DNA from: Desulfobacteraceae bacterium
Lineage (GTDB): Bacteria; Desulfobacterota; Desulfobacteria; Desulfobacterales; Desulfosalsimonadaceae
Reading direction: 5' to 3'
DNA length: 13,242 nucleotides
Assembly: GCA_024636355.1 (NCBI GenBank)
Contig: JAGXHH010000165.1
Location: 1 to 13,242 of the forward strand
Shown piece by piece: positions 1 to 7,042 of the stretch (position 1 is the stretch's first letter; each line of letters opens with the position of its first letter). The notes beneath the pieces were generated by a model. It did not search any database. It worked only from the letters and a program-made list of their open reading frames with translations, and was not told the origin of the DNA. Position numbers and translations under genes: made by a program.

Positions 1-714
1 AGTATGGATGTTGCCAGGGAAATGATCCGGCTAAATTGCCTGCCGCCCTGGGGATCGGTCCTGGCGGTCGAACAAAGCGCCGGTCGCGGCCAGAAACAAC
101 GCCACTGGATTTCACCGCCGGGCAACATTCACGGGTCCTGGTTCTGGCCTTCATTAAATGCGTTATCACAGGATTCAACGGTTTCCTGGCGACCGCTCGC
201 ATCGCTTCTCGCCGGGGCGATAATGGCACAGGAACTGGAACGCAAAAGGGTTTCGATCCGGATTAAATGGCCAAACGACCTGATGGCCAACAACCGGAAG
301 CTCTGCGGGCTGCTGGTGGAGGATAAGGGCGGCCACCTGATCGTCGGTGCCGGCATCAACCTGGTATCCGCTCCGGACGATTACCTTCTACGCGATGATT
401 TCGTGCTGTCGGCGATCCGCCTGAAAGACCTGATGCCGAACGCCACCCCGCTTTCCATCTGGCTGCACCTGATCGATTCCGGCCGGCAGCGGCTCACGGA
501 TCTGGTCGCTGCATTGACCCCCGAAGAATTCGTCAGGATGCTGGAAGCACGGATGGCCTGGATCGGTAGAAAGGTACTGGTTCGAAAAGGCGAGGCGGCG
601 CCGTTTGAAGCTATTTTCACCGGCCTGGCAAAAGACGGTGGGTTGTGCATTCGACGAGGCGCCGAGATGGAAGTTCTATACTCGGGAAGCCTTCTGCCGC
701 TCGAATCTGCTTAA
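1..714 (+). CDS. birA: Biotin-[acetyl-CoA-carboxylase] ligase, 5'-truncated by window edge
   Basis: This enzyme activates biotin with ATP to biotinyl-AMP and transfers it to the acceptor lysine of biotin-dependent carboxylases in the cytoplasm. Visible motifs are SAGRGQKQRHWISPPG (biotin/adenylate-binding GRGR-x-W-x-SPPG block), KWPNDLM followed by KLCGLLVED (catalytic KWPND and the G-[IL]-L-[VE]-E strand), VGAGINL, and an SH3-like C-terminal stretch beginning near GRKVLVRKG. The first ATG is at base 4, but the residues there (S-M-D-V-A) match the conserved S-T-N-D-x-A segment that lies inside the family domain. The true start, and any N-terminal HTH repressor domain, is therefore probably upstream of base 1. 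Only about 237 residues are seen. The gene ends 43 bases before a pyruvate carboxylase, its obvious substrate, in the same direction, which suggests co-transcription. Identity is firm; whether it also acts as a repressor cannot be told. Confidence 0.93.
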   Translation, partial: SMDVAREMIRLNCLPPWGSVLAVEQSAGRGQKQRHWISPPGNIHGSWFWPSLNALSQDSTVSWRPLASLLAGAIMAQELERKRVSIRIKWPNDLMANNRKLCGLLVEDKGGHLIVGAGINLVSAPDDYLLRDDFVLSAIRLKDLMPNATPLSIWLHLIDSGRQRLTDLVAALTPEEFVRMLEARMAWIGRKVLVRKGEAAPFEAIFTGLAKDGGLCIRRGAEMEVLYSGSLLPLESA

Positions 715-757
715 ATTCAAATACTTAAAAAATTAACCATAAAGTAAGAGTTGAACT

Positions 758-1150
758 ATGACCGATTACAGCAATGTTGAGAAAACAAACGAAAAAACCT
801 TTGAGCAGGTCCTGACGGAAATAGAGGGGAAGCCGATTCTGATCGCCAACCGCGGGATTCCCGCCCGCCGTATCAGCCGATCGATTTCCGAGCGGTTCGA
901 GGCAGTGGCCATCATGACCGCTACGGACGTGGACAAGACTTCCCCATCCACCCTCGGCGCCCATGAACTCATGCTGCTTGGCGATGACCCGAAAGCGTAT
1001 CTCGATCTGGACCGAATCATCCGCAAAGCCAAAAACCGGGGCATCATCGGCATTCATCCCGGATGGGGTTTTGGGCCGAAGACGACAGTTTTCCCTCTAA
1101 ATGCGTCGCCGCCGGAATTACCTTTATCGGCCCTCCGGCAGGCGCCATGA
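758..1150 (+). CDS. Pyruvate carboxylase fragment 1: N-terminal biotin carboxylase subdomain
   Basis: This is the first open piece of the carboxylase. Meaningful homology runs from the start to about base 1075 (about 106 residues): KPILIANRGIPARRISRSI (the ANRGE-like start of biotin carboxylases), a stretch resembling DxxSxHxxxADE in the form DKTSPSTLGAHELMLLG, and IIGIHPGWGFG, equivalent to the family HPGYGFL motif. The remaining 25 codons up to the stop at 1150 are out-of-frame translation and resemble nothing in the family. Alone, this piece lacks the ATP-grasp lobe and would be inactive. It continues in the -1 frame with AEDDSFPSKC. Confidence 0.75.
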   Translation: MTDYSNVEKTNEKTFEQVLTEIEGKPILIANRGIPARRISRSISERFEAVAIMTATDVDKTSPSTLGAHELMLLGDDPKAYLDLDRIIRKAKNRGIIGIHPGWGFGPKTTVFPLNASPPELPLSALRQAP

Positions 1151-3186
1151 AAATTCTTGGGAACAAAGTGTCCGTAAGGCGTCTGGCCAGACAGCTCGGG
1201 GTTCCTGTGGTTCCCGGCTCCGATTCGGCTGTCAGTGTCCCCGAGGCGCGAAAAATCGCCCATGAGATCGGGTTTCCGATTATGCTCAAGGCTGAAGGCG
1301 GCGGCGGCGGCCGGGGCATCTACGAGGTTTTTTCCGAAGATCAGCTTGAATCGGCCTTCAAGAAAGCATCCGTAATGGCCGAAGCCTCTTTCGGCAACCC
1401 GCGCATCTATCTGGAAAAACTTCTGGAATCGGTCCGGCACATCGAAATACAGGTGATCGCCGACCAGTACGGCAATGTCTTCGCATTTGATGAACGGGAC
1501 TGCACGGTCCAGCGCAATCACCAGAAACTCGTCGAGATCACCCCCTCGCCATGGTCGAAAATGACGCCGGAACTGCGGGAACGCCTGAAGGAATACGCCC
1601 GGCAGTTGGTCCGGGCAGTCGATTACCATTCACTGGCTACCGTGGAATTTCTCGTTGACCCGGACGCCAATCCCTACCTGATCGAGGTCAATACCCGGCT
1701 CCAGGTGGAACACGGCATAACCGAATGCCGCTACGGCATCGACCTGGTCGAAGAGCAGATCGCCGTTGCCTTCGGATCGCGACTGCGTTTTACCGATACC
1801 GATACCGTACCGTTTCTCCATGCCATGCAGGTACGGATCAACAGTGAAAACCCACAGAAAAACTTCGAGCCCAATTCCGGCGTACTTACCCGGTACGTTT
1901 CCCCCGGAGGGCAGGGGGTCCGGCTCGATTCCTGCGTCACGGAAGGGTACGAATTTCCGTCCAATTACGATTCGGCCGCCTCGCTGCTGATCACCTACGG
2001 CAACAACTGGATCAAGACGGTTAAACTGATGCAGCGCGCCCTTCGGGAATACATGATCAGCGGGGTCAAAACGACCATCCCGTTTCATCGCCAGATCATC
2101 AAGCACCCGGTTTTCATTTCGGCAGACTACGATACCCGGTTTATCGAAAACCATCCCGAGCTCATGAACTACACGGATATCGAACCCGAAGCCCTGCGCC
2201 TGTCCCGGCTGGTTGCCGAGATTTCGGCCCGGGGTTACAATCCGTATGTAGAACTCGGCGAATACCGGGGCAGGGAAGACAAGCGGCTCGGACGCGTGGA
2301 AATCGTTTATCCGAAAATGAAACAATGCGCACCATCGAAACGCTACCCCCGGGGGAATCGGGACGCCCTTCTCGACTTTGTCCGCGAAACCCGCAATGAC
2401 GGCTACGTCCATTACACGGACACCACGACCCGGGACATCACCCAGTCAAACAGCGGCAACCGGTTCCGGCTGGCCGAAGACCGCATTGTCGGCCCCTACC
2501 TGGACCATTCCGGCTTTTTTTCCATCGAAAACGGGGGAGGGGCCCATTTCCATGTGGCCATGCTGGCCAACATGACCTATCCGTTCACCGAGGCCGAGGA
2601 ATGGAACCGGTTCGCCCCTGATACGGCAAAACAGATCCTGATCCGGTCGACCAACGTGCTCGGCTATAAACCGCAGCCCCAATCGCTGATGCGCAAAACC
2701 GGCGAGATGATCTGCGCCCATTACGACATTATCCGGTGTTTCGATTTTTTAATGCATGTCGAAAACATGAAACCGTTTGCGGAGATCGTGCTCGACTCAC
2801 CGGCAAATGTTTTCGAGCCGGCCATTTCCCTTTCCTATGCCCGGGGCTTTGATGTGCCGCATTATTTGGGCGTTACCGATGAAATCGTCGGGATGTGCGC
2901 TGCGGCCGCAGGTGTTTCCACGGATCAGGCCGCCCGCAGGATCATTTTAGGATTAAAGGACATGGCCGGGGTCTGCCCGCCGGTTCATCCGGGAACTGGT
3001 AAAAGAGATCCGGAAAAAATATCCGGAACTCATTCTTCACTACCACCGGCATTATACGGACGGCTTGTTCGTGCCCGCCGTTGGGGCCGCAGCCGAAGCC
3101 GGGGCCCACATCGTGGATACGGCCATCGGGGCCTCCGTCCGCTGGTACGGCCAGGGAGAAGTACTTTCGACGGCCGCCTATATTGA
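1063..3186 (+). CDS. Pyruvate carboxylase fragment 2: ATP-grasp biotin carboxylase core and first half of carboxyltransferase
   Basis: The second open piece has genuine coding from about 1075 to about 2983. The biotin carboxylase core shows the glycine-rich ATP loop EGGGGGRGIYEV, HIEIQVIADQYGNVFAFDER, NHQKLVEITPS, and NTRLQVEHGITE (active-site Asn/Arg/Glu block). The carboxyltransferase part begins near TTRDITQSNSGNRFR, with the metal-binding Asp, and continues through FSIENGGGAHFHVAML, IRSTNVLGYKP, CFDFLMHVENM and LKDMAGVCPP, whose Lys is the expected carbamylated metal ligand. From about 2984 to 3186 the frame reads nonsense rich in Arg and Gly. The ATG at 1063 lies inside the HPGWGF motif and is unlikely to be a true start. 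As separate proteins, fragments 1 and 2 split the biotin carboxylase fold. Confidence 0.75.
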   Translation: MGFWAEDDSFPSKCVAAGITFIGPPAGAMKILGNKVSVRRLARQLGVPVVPGSDSAVSVPEARKIAHEIGFPIMLKAEGGGGGRGIYEVFSEDQLESAFKKASVMAEASFGNPRIYLEKLLESVRHIEIQVIADQYGNVFAFDERDCTVQRNHQKLVEITPSPWSKMTPELRERLKEYARQLVRAVDYHSLATVEFLVDPDANPYLIEVNTRLQVEHGITECRYGIDLVEEQIAVAFGSRLRFTDTDTVPFLHAMQVRINSENPQKNFEPNSGVLTRYVSPGGQGVRLDSCVTEGYEFPSNYDSAASLLITYGNNWIKTVKLMQRALREYMISGVKTTIPFHRQIIKHPVFISADYDTRFIENHPELMNYTDIEPEALRLSRLVAEISARGYNPYVELGEYRGREDKRLGRVEIVYPKMKQCAPSKRYPRGNRDALLDFVRETRNDGYVHYTDTTTRDITQSNSGNRFRLAEDRIVGPYLDHSGFFSIENGGGAHFHVAMLANMTYPFTEAEEWNRFAPDTAKQILIRSTNVLGYKPQPQSLMRKTGEMICAHYDIIRCFDFLMHVENMKPFAEIVLDSPANVFEPAISLSYARGFDVPHYLGVTDEIVGMCAAAAGVSTDQAARRIILGLKDMAGVCPPVHPGTGKRDPEKISGTHSSLPPALYGRLVRARRWGRSRSRGPHRGYGHRGLRPLVRPGRSTFDGRLY

Positions 3187-4498
3187 AGACGAACTCGGGC
3201 TGAAATCGCTGTTGAACAAAGAGATGATCCGTCATTCGAACTTTCTCCTCAAGCAGATCATGCCGTATTATGACACGTACTGTTCCCCGTATTTCCAAGG
3301 GATCGACTACGACGTGGTGGAACACGGCATGCCGGGCGGCGCCACATCCTCCTCCCAGGAAGGGGCCATGAAGCAGGGGTATATTCAGCTCCTGCCATAC
3401 ATGCTCCGTTTTCTGGCCGGCACCCGAAAAATCGTACGTTATCATGACGTGACCCCCGGCTCCCAGATCACCTGGAATACGGCCTTTCTTGCGGTCACCG
3501 GCGCCTACAAACGTGGCGGGGAACGCTACGTGTGTCAATTGCTCGACATACTGGAGGCGGTTACCAGCAACCCGGAAAACGAACTATCGGATGCCATCCG
3601 GACCGATCGGCTCAAACTCTACCGGGACAGCAACGATGCGTTCCGGGATCTGCTCCTGGGGCGCTACGGCCGACTGCCGCTGGGATTCCCGCCCGACTGG
3701 GTCTACCAGAGCGCCTTCGGCACCGAATACAAAAGCGCCCTCAAGCAGCGCACCGAGGCATCTCCCCTGACGGTACTCGAACCGGTCGATATCGAATCGG
3801 AACGCCTGCGGCTCCAGGAACAGATCAAGCGGACACCCACGGAAGAAGAACTGGTTCTTTACCTGAACCACCCGGGCGATGCCCTGAAAACATTCGAATT
3901 CCAGAAACAGTATGGCGACCCGAACCATCTGCCGATAGATGTCTGGTTCGAGGGGTTGTGCTCTCAGCAGGAGATGGAATTTACCGACAGCCAGGGCAAA
4001 CCCCACAAGATGATGATTTTCGATATTTCCAAGCCCCGGCGAAGCGGGATCAGCATCGTCCGGTACCTGCTCGATTCCGAAATCATAACCTATGAAGTCC
4101 CGGTGAAAAAGCCGGAAGGTATCGTCGTAAGCGCCATGGAAATGGCCGATAGCAAAAATGCCTTCCATGTGGCGTCTCCGAGCAATGGGGATCTCTGGGT
4201 GGTTTACGCCAGCCCCGGCCAGTTCGTCAAAAAAGGCGAGGAGCTCTTTAACCTGTCGATCATGAAGCAGGAAAAAGCAGTGCTTTCACCGGTCGACGGG
4301 GTGGTCAAACGGGTGCTCAAAACAGCCAATTACACGGAAGATAAAAAAATGGTGCCGATAAAGGAAGGTGAGCTTATCGTGGAACTCGCCCCAACGCCCG
4401 ATTTCTGTCCGTCGTGCAGTGAACCGCTGGCCAGCGACGATTTCAAGTTCTGCCCGTTCTGCGGCGCAGGAGTAGATGCGGGAGCAGGTGACAGGTAA
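3065..4498 (+). CDS. Pyruvate carboxylase fragment 3: carboxyltransferase C-half, biotinyl domain and zinc-ribbon tail
   Basis: The third open piece is in frame without stops from 2957; family-like sequence starts at about 2984 (FIRELVKEIRKKYPEL). It carries LHYHRHYTDGLFVPA with the H-x-H metal ligands, AGAHIVDTAIGA, YFQGIDYDVVEHGMPGG, and DVTPGSQITWNTAFLAV, all typical of pyruvate carboxylase carboxyltransferase domains. The biotinyl domain ends with LSIMKQEKAVLSPVDG, where the Lys of IMKQE (about residue 1170 of the joined protein) is the predicted biotinylation site in place of the classical AMKM. Unusually, about 76 residues follow that Lys instead of about 35. They end in CPSC and CPFC pairs 11 residues apart, a likely zinc ribbon. 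The TTG at 3065 is a computed start, not a convincing one: it has no clear Shine-Dalgarno and lies within a conserved strand. Confidence 0.78.
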   Translation: MFVPAVGAAAEAGAHIVDTAIGASVRWYGQGEVLSTAAYIEDELGLKSLLNKEMIRHSNFLLKQIMPYYDTYCSPYFQGIDYDVVEHGMPGGATSSSQEGAMKQGYIQLLPYMLRFLAGTRKIVRYHDVTPGSQITWNTAFLAVTGAYKRGGERYVCQLLDILEAVTSNPENELSDAIRTDRLKLYRDSNDAFRDLLLGRYGRLPLGFPPDWVYQSAFGTEYKSALKQRTEASPLTVLEPVDIESERLRLQEQIKRTPTEEELVLYLNHPGDALKTFEFQKQYGDPNHLPIDVWFEGLCSQQEMEFTDSQGKPHKMMIFDISKPRRSGISIVRYLLDSEIITYEVPVKKPEGIVVSAMEMADSKNAFHVASPSNGDLWVVYASPGQFVKKGEELFNLSIMKQEKAVLSPVDGVVKRVLKTANYTEDKKMVPIKEGELIVELAPTPDFCPSCSEPLASDDFKFCPFCGAGVDAGAGDR

Positions 4499-4527
4499 AA
4501 CTGATCTGTGAAAAAGTCCGTTTTAAC

Positions 4528-4543
4528 CACAGAGCGCACAGAG
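4528..4543. repeat. CACAGAG direct repeat, two copies with 2-base spacer
   Basis: The 7-mer CACAGAG occurs at 4528-4534 and 4537-4543, separated by CG, giving a 9-base period. Its position just after the pyc stop and beside the CATGAAG repeat cluster suggests it belongs to the same class of short-period intergenic repeat. No function is evident. Confidence 0.5.
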
Positions 4544-4545
4544 CT

Positions 4546-4568
4546 TCTTGTTTTTGAACAAGATTTTT
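4546..4568 (+). terminator. Candidate rho-independent terminator after pyc
   Basis: TCTTGTT (4546-4552) can pair with AACAAGA (4557-4563) around a 4-base loop, followed by five T residues (4564-4568). The stem is AT-rich with only two G-C pairs, so strength is doubtful, but its place about 50 bases after the pyc stop fits a transcript end. Confidence 0.4.
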
Positions 4569-4570
4569 CA

Positions 4571-4653
4571 ACATGAAGTACATGAAGGTCTCATGAAGAT
4601 CCATGAAGGGATTTTTTAAATTTAAACCTTCATGTTCTTCATGGTCTTCATGT
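4571..4653. repeat. CATGAAG/CTTCATG repeat cluster forming a large imperfect hairpin
   Basis: CATGAAG occurs four times at 4572, 4581, 4592 and 4602. Its complement CTTCATG occurs three times at 4628, 4637 and 4646. Right-arm copies are exactly 9 bases apart and left-arm copies 9 to 11. The arms can pair across a central AT-rich loop (about 4610-4626): CATGAAGG at 4602-4609 pairs perfectly with 4627-4634, and the next unit pairs after a one-base bulge. The 235-base gap between pyc and the kinase gene holds this, the CACAGAG pair and a candidate terminator, and no gene. I see no target-site duplication or open frame that would make it a mobile element. Confidence 0.75.
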
Positions 4654-4734
4654 AATCAAACCGCTTAACAATCATCTCTGTTGTTCGCAGTCTTTCTCTG
4701 GAATTATTCAGATAAACGGATTCGGGTTTTTCCT

Positions 4735-6102
4735 ATGTACATCGGGAAATATAAAATCACCGGACTTCTGGGAGATGGCGGGATGGGGCGGGTTTATAAA
4801 GCCTTACTGCCGGCCGTTAATAAAGTCGTTGCCCTAAAACGGCTTTCTCCCACCGAGCACATGCTGAATCTGCTCGGGAAAAAGCGGGTCGAAGAAATGT
4901 TTCTTGCTGAAGCAAAAACACTTGCCCGCATCCGGCACCCCCATATCGCCTCAATTCTCGATTTTGACCGGGATGCGCAGGGTCGGCCGTTTTTCGTCAT
5001 GGAATACCTCTGCCTGAATCTCGGCCTGTTGATCGGGGAAGATTACATCATGGAATCCCCCACGCGGCCCCTGCCGCCGGAGCGCGCCGCCCGCATTGCC
5101 GACCAGGTGCTTTCCGGGCTGGACCGACTCCATTATGCCAACATTCTTCACCGGGACATCAAACCCTACAACGTATTGCTCTCCGATGATGAAGCCCCGG
5201 TGAAACTCATTGATTTCGGACTCTCCCGGCTGCGTGGTGAAACTCGGGCCATACCGGATCAGTTCAAGGTGGGTACGCCGTATTATGCGCCACCCGAACA
5301 GCAGGAAGATCCGAACAATGTGGATGAACGGGCCGATTTGTTCAGTACCGGGGTGCTCATCTGGCGGATGCTGACCGGAACGCTTCCCCCGGAAGCAGAA
5401 ACTCCCCGCCCTCCCGGCGAGCTCAATTCCGTGCTTGGGCATTTCTGGGACGATTTTCTGCTCAAAGCCGTTGCCCGTGATGTCCGATCCCGATATTCCG
5501 ACTGCCGGTCCATGCGATCGGCGTTGCAGCACGCCCTCGGAAACTGGCAGCGGCACCGGGATGCGGTCTGCAGATTGCCGCCGGATGCGGCGCCGTCATC
5601 CCGGCCGGGTGCACCGATAGAATTGCGGAAATCACCCGTTAAAGTCCGCAAAAAAGAAGCCCGGCAGATTTTCGGTTTGAATGAACTCTGGCGGCCCGTG
5701 CGGTTGCGGGAATCCAGGTTCGAAAAATACGCCCCGGACCTGGTCCGGGACCGCGATTACGGCCGGATCTGGCAGCAGTCCGGCAGCCGATATCCTTTGG
5801 ACTGGCAGGAGGCTGCCGATTACATCGAAACACTGAATCAAAGCGCAACAGGCGGTCGCCGGAATTGGCGTCTGCCGACCGTCGACGAACTGATCTGCCT
5901 GATCCGCCCGGCGTCGGATCTGGGCGATTATTGTGCCCCTCCGGTTTTCGATGCGGACCGGCAGCGGTTGTGGAGTGCGGACCGAAAATCGTTTACCGCG
6001 GCATGGTTCGCAGACACCGGGCTCGGTTTTGTCGGGGATCTGGACTTCACGTGCCGGTGTTTTGTCCGGGCCGTATCCGATCAGGACGAAGAAGCCGCCT
6101 GA
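4735..6102 (+). CDS. Hanks-type serine/threonine protein kinase with C-terminal DUF1566/Lcl-C-like domain
   Basis: This is a predicted cytoplasmic protein kinase of about 455 residues. Kinase landmarks: glycine loop LLGDGGMGRVYKA (residues 11-23), VALK with catalytic K35, LHRDIKPYNVLL with catalytic D141, LIDFGLSR with metal-binding D160, GTPYYAPPEQ as the APE-like activation segment end, and DERADLFSTGVLIWRMLTG in subdomain IX. After a basic linker (about 285-320), the C-terminus resembles the Lcl_C/DUF1566 fold: IWQQSGSRYPLDWQEAADYI, NWRLPTVDEL (W378), LWSAD and a final cysteine/arginine-rich CRCFVRAV. No transmembrane or PASTA segment is visible. The frame is open back to a TTG at 4681, but the ATG at 4735 is preferred because family kinases start just before the glycine loop; no strong Shine-Dalgarno supports either. 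It follows the CATGAAG repeat and converges with the next gene. Substrate and role of the DUF1566-like part are unknown. Confidence 0.9.
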   Translation: MYIGKYKITGLLGDGGMGRVYKALLPAVNKVVALKRLSPTEHMLNLLGKKRVEEMFLAEAKTLARIRHPHIASILDFDRDAQGRPFFVMEYLCLNLGLLIGEDYIMESPTRPLPPERAARIADQVLSGLDRLHYANILHRDIKPYNVLLSDDEAPVKLIDFGLSRLRGETRAIPDQFKVGTPYYAPPEQQEDPNNVDERADLFSTGVLIWRMLTGTLPPEAETPRPPGELNSVLGHFWDDFLLKAVARDVRSRYSDCRSMRSALQHALGNWQRHRDAVCRLPPDAAPSSRPGAPIELRKSPVKVRKKEARQIFGLNELWRPVRLRESRFEKYAPDLVRDRDYGRIWQQSGSRYPLDWQEAADYIETLNQSATGGRRNWRLPTVDELICLIRPASDLGDYCAPPVFDADRQRLWSADRKSFTAAWFADTGLGFVGDLDFTCRCFVRAVSDQDEEAA

Positions 6103-6881
6103 TCGATAAACTGGCGTATGATGTCAAAATAATGTTTGCCGGCCATCATGAAAATGGTGTTGTGATCGGCTCCTGCGATGATGTGCAGGGCTTTTTCAGG
6201 GCCGGGCGCTTCATCATGAAGCGCCTGGCCGTGGTCCAATGGGATGATCTGATCGTATTCAGCATGGATCACCAGTACGGGTCCGGCATACCGGCCGATC
6301 TTATCCGCATTTGAAAATACCTTGTCTTCTGTTATGCCATACGCATCCGGCCGGATGCCGAGCCGTTCCAGCAGGGACAGCGTATGGGCAAAGCCGCTTT
6401 CGATAATCAGTCCGGCTATCTCATCGGATCGCGCAGCCGCCAGTTCAATGGCAGGGGCACTGCCCAGCGAGCGCCCCATGAGCCACAACGGGCCGGTGCG
6501 ATTCTCCCGTAAGCGCCATTGCACGATGGCATCCAGAACCGCATGGGCATCGTCTATCATGGCCGAAACCGTGGGTTCACCGGTGCTGATGCCGTAACCC
6601 CGGTAATCGGACACAATGAAATTCAAGCCGTACGCGTTGTATCCCGGACCAATGTCATCGTAATCATTTGCGATCTCGCCATTTCCGTGAAAAAAAAGAA
6701 TCTCCGGCCGATCGGCCCCGGTCAGATACAACCGGCAACCCAGGGTATGCCCATCTGCAGTATCGATGCGCATTTCCCGGATACCGGCAGGTGTCTGGCC
6801 CGACCGGACCTTTCGGGGATAAAACAGAAACTGCGAGATTTCCGGCCGGTCAAGAATACGAAGGCTGTCAGAGGGGGTCAT
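6081..6881 (-). CDS. Alpha/beta hydrolase, Bem46/YfhR-like
   Basis: This is a 266-residue predicted cytoplasmic serine hydrolase; the substrate is unknown. Visible features: oxyanion-hole motif HGNGE (65-69), a conserved SDYRGYGIS strand-turn, nucleophile elbow GRSLGS with S138, acid D210 in HAEYDQIIP, and catalytic H240 in GADHN. Spacing and length fit the Bem46/YfhR (abhydrolase) group of poorly characterised esterase-like proteins rather than lipases or dienelactone hydrolases. No signal peptide is seen. The ATG at 6881 is supported by an AAGGAG Shine-Dalgarno (in 6887-6893) at normal spacing and by a close upstream promoter. The last 22 bases overlap the convergent kinase gene, so transcription from either side could interfere. 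Identity of the fold is firm; biological role is not. Confidence 0.9.
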   Translation of the reverse strand: MTPSDSLRILDRPEISQFLFYPRKVRSGQTPAGIREMRIDTADGHTLGCRLYLTGADRPEILFFHGNGEIANDYDDIGPGYNAYGLNFIVSDYRGYGISTGEPTVSAMIDDAHAVLDAIVQWRLRENRTGPLWLMGRSLGSAPAIELAAARSDEIAGLIIESGFAHTLSLLERLGIRPDAYGITEDKVFSNADKIGRYAGPVLVIHAEYDQIIPLDHGQALHDEAPGPEKALHIIAGADHNTIFMMAGKHYFDIIRQFIDQAASSS

Positions 6882-6902
6882 ATCGTCTCCTTATTTTAAA
6901 AT

Positions 6903-6931
6903 AATATAGTTAATAGGCGTCGATTCTTCAA
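6903..6931 (-). promoter_or_regulatory. Sigma70-like promoter for the hydrolase gene
   Basis: On the minus strand, TTGAAG (6926-6931) and TATATT (6903-6908) are separated by exactly 17 bases. This would place the transcript start near 6896, about 15 bases before the hydrolase ATG and just upstream of its AAGGAG ribosome binding site. It is a motif match only, with no experimental support. Confidence 0.55.
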
Positions 6932-7042
6932 ATTTTTGTGATCCACGATGAACTCAAAGTTTCCGCATTTATAGGATTTCACAAGATTGATCGAAAAACC
7001 ATTTTACTACCAGCGATCACTTCAATGCTCGGCAATTTTTCC

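Larger units (their letters stand above)
758..4498 (+). pseudogene. pyc: Pyruvate carboxylase, full-length gene interrupted by two frameshifts (or sequence errors)
   Basis: Read through two frame changes, this stretch encodes one protein of about 1,246 residues that would carboxylate pyruvate to oxaloacetate using ATP, bicarbonate and covalently bound biotin. Domain order: biotin carboxylase (about residues 22-480), PYC-type carboxyltransferase (about 530-1020) and biotinyl domain (about 1110-1205), then a zinc-ribbon tail. Frame 2 is left after the HPGWGFG motif near 1073-1075, where one G appears to be missing from a G run. Frame 1 is left after GVCPP near 2980-2984, returning to frame 2. 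Predicted metal ligands are D560 (TTRD), K734 (LKDMAG) and H761/H763 (HYHRH). The second break falls between K734 and the histidines. All three pieces keep conserved motifs and no internal stop lies between them, so decay is recent or the breaks are artefacts. The start ATG at 758 has a weak upstream purine stretch (taagag). Confidence 0.85.

Noticed and set aside
1067..1076. Programmed -1 frameshift at the first pyc break
   Set aside because: The T/G run does not follow the X-XXY-YYZ slippery pattern in the zero frame, and I saw no obvious downstream pseudoknot. A lost G in a G run is simpler, so recoding is kept only as a minor option.
1054..2412. Long minus-strand open frames (191 and 260 codons) opposite the pyruvate carboxylase
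   Set aside because: They mirror a strongly coding plus strand in GC-biased DNA, have no ribosome binding site and no recognisable motif, so they are shadows.
4679..4710. Possible sigma70 promoter (TTGTTC with a weak -10) before the kinase gene
   Set aside because: The best -10 candidates match only about half of TATAAT, too weak to report as a site.
4681..4734. Kinase start at TTG 4681 adding 18 residues with a hydrophobic beginning
   Set aside because: The added stretch is too short for a membrane anchor, TTG is a weak start and the ATG at 4735 gives the usual distance to the glycine loop. No Shine-Dalgarno favours the TTG.
6205..6225. Perfect 10-base inverted repeat with one central base, containing CTTCAT/ATGAAG
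   Set aside because: It lies inside the hydrolase coding region, encoding an ordinary Q-A-L-H-D-E-A-P segment. Its likeness to the 4571-4653 repeat is limited to six bases, and codon choice explains it.
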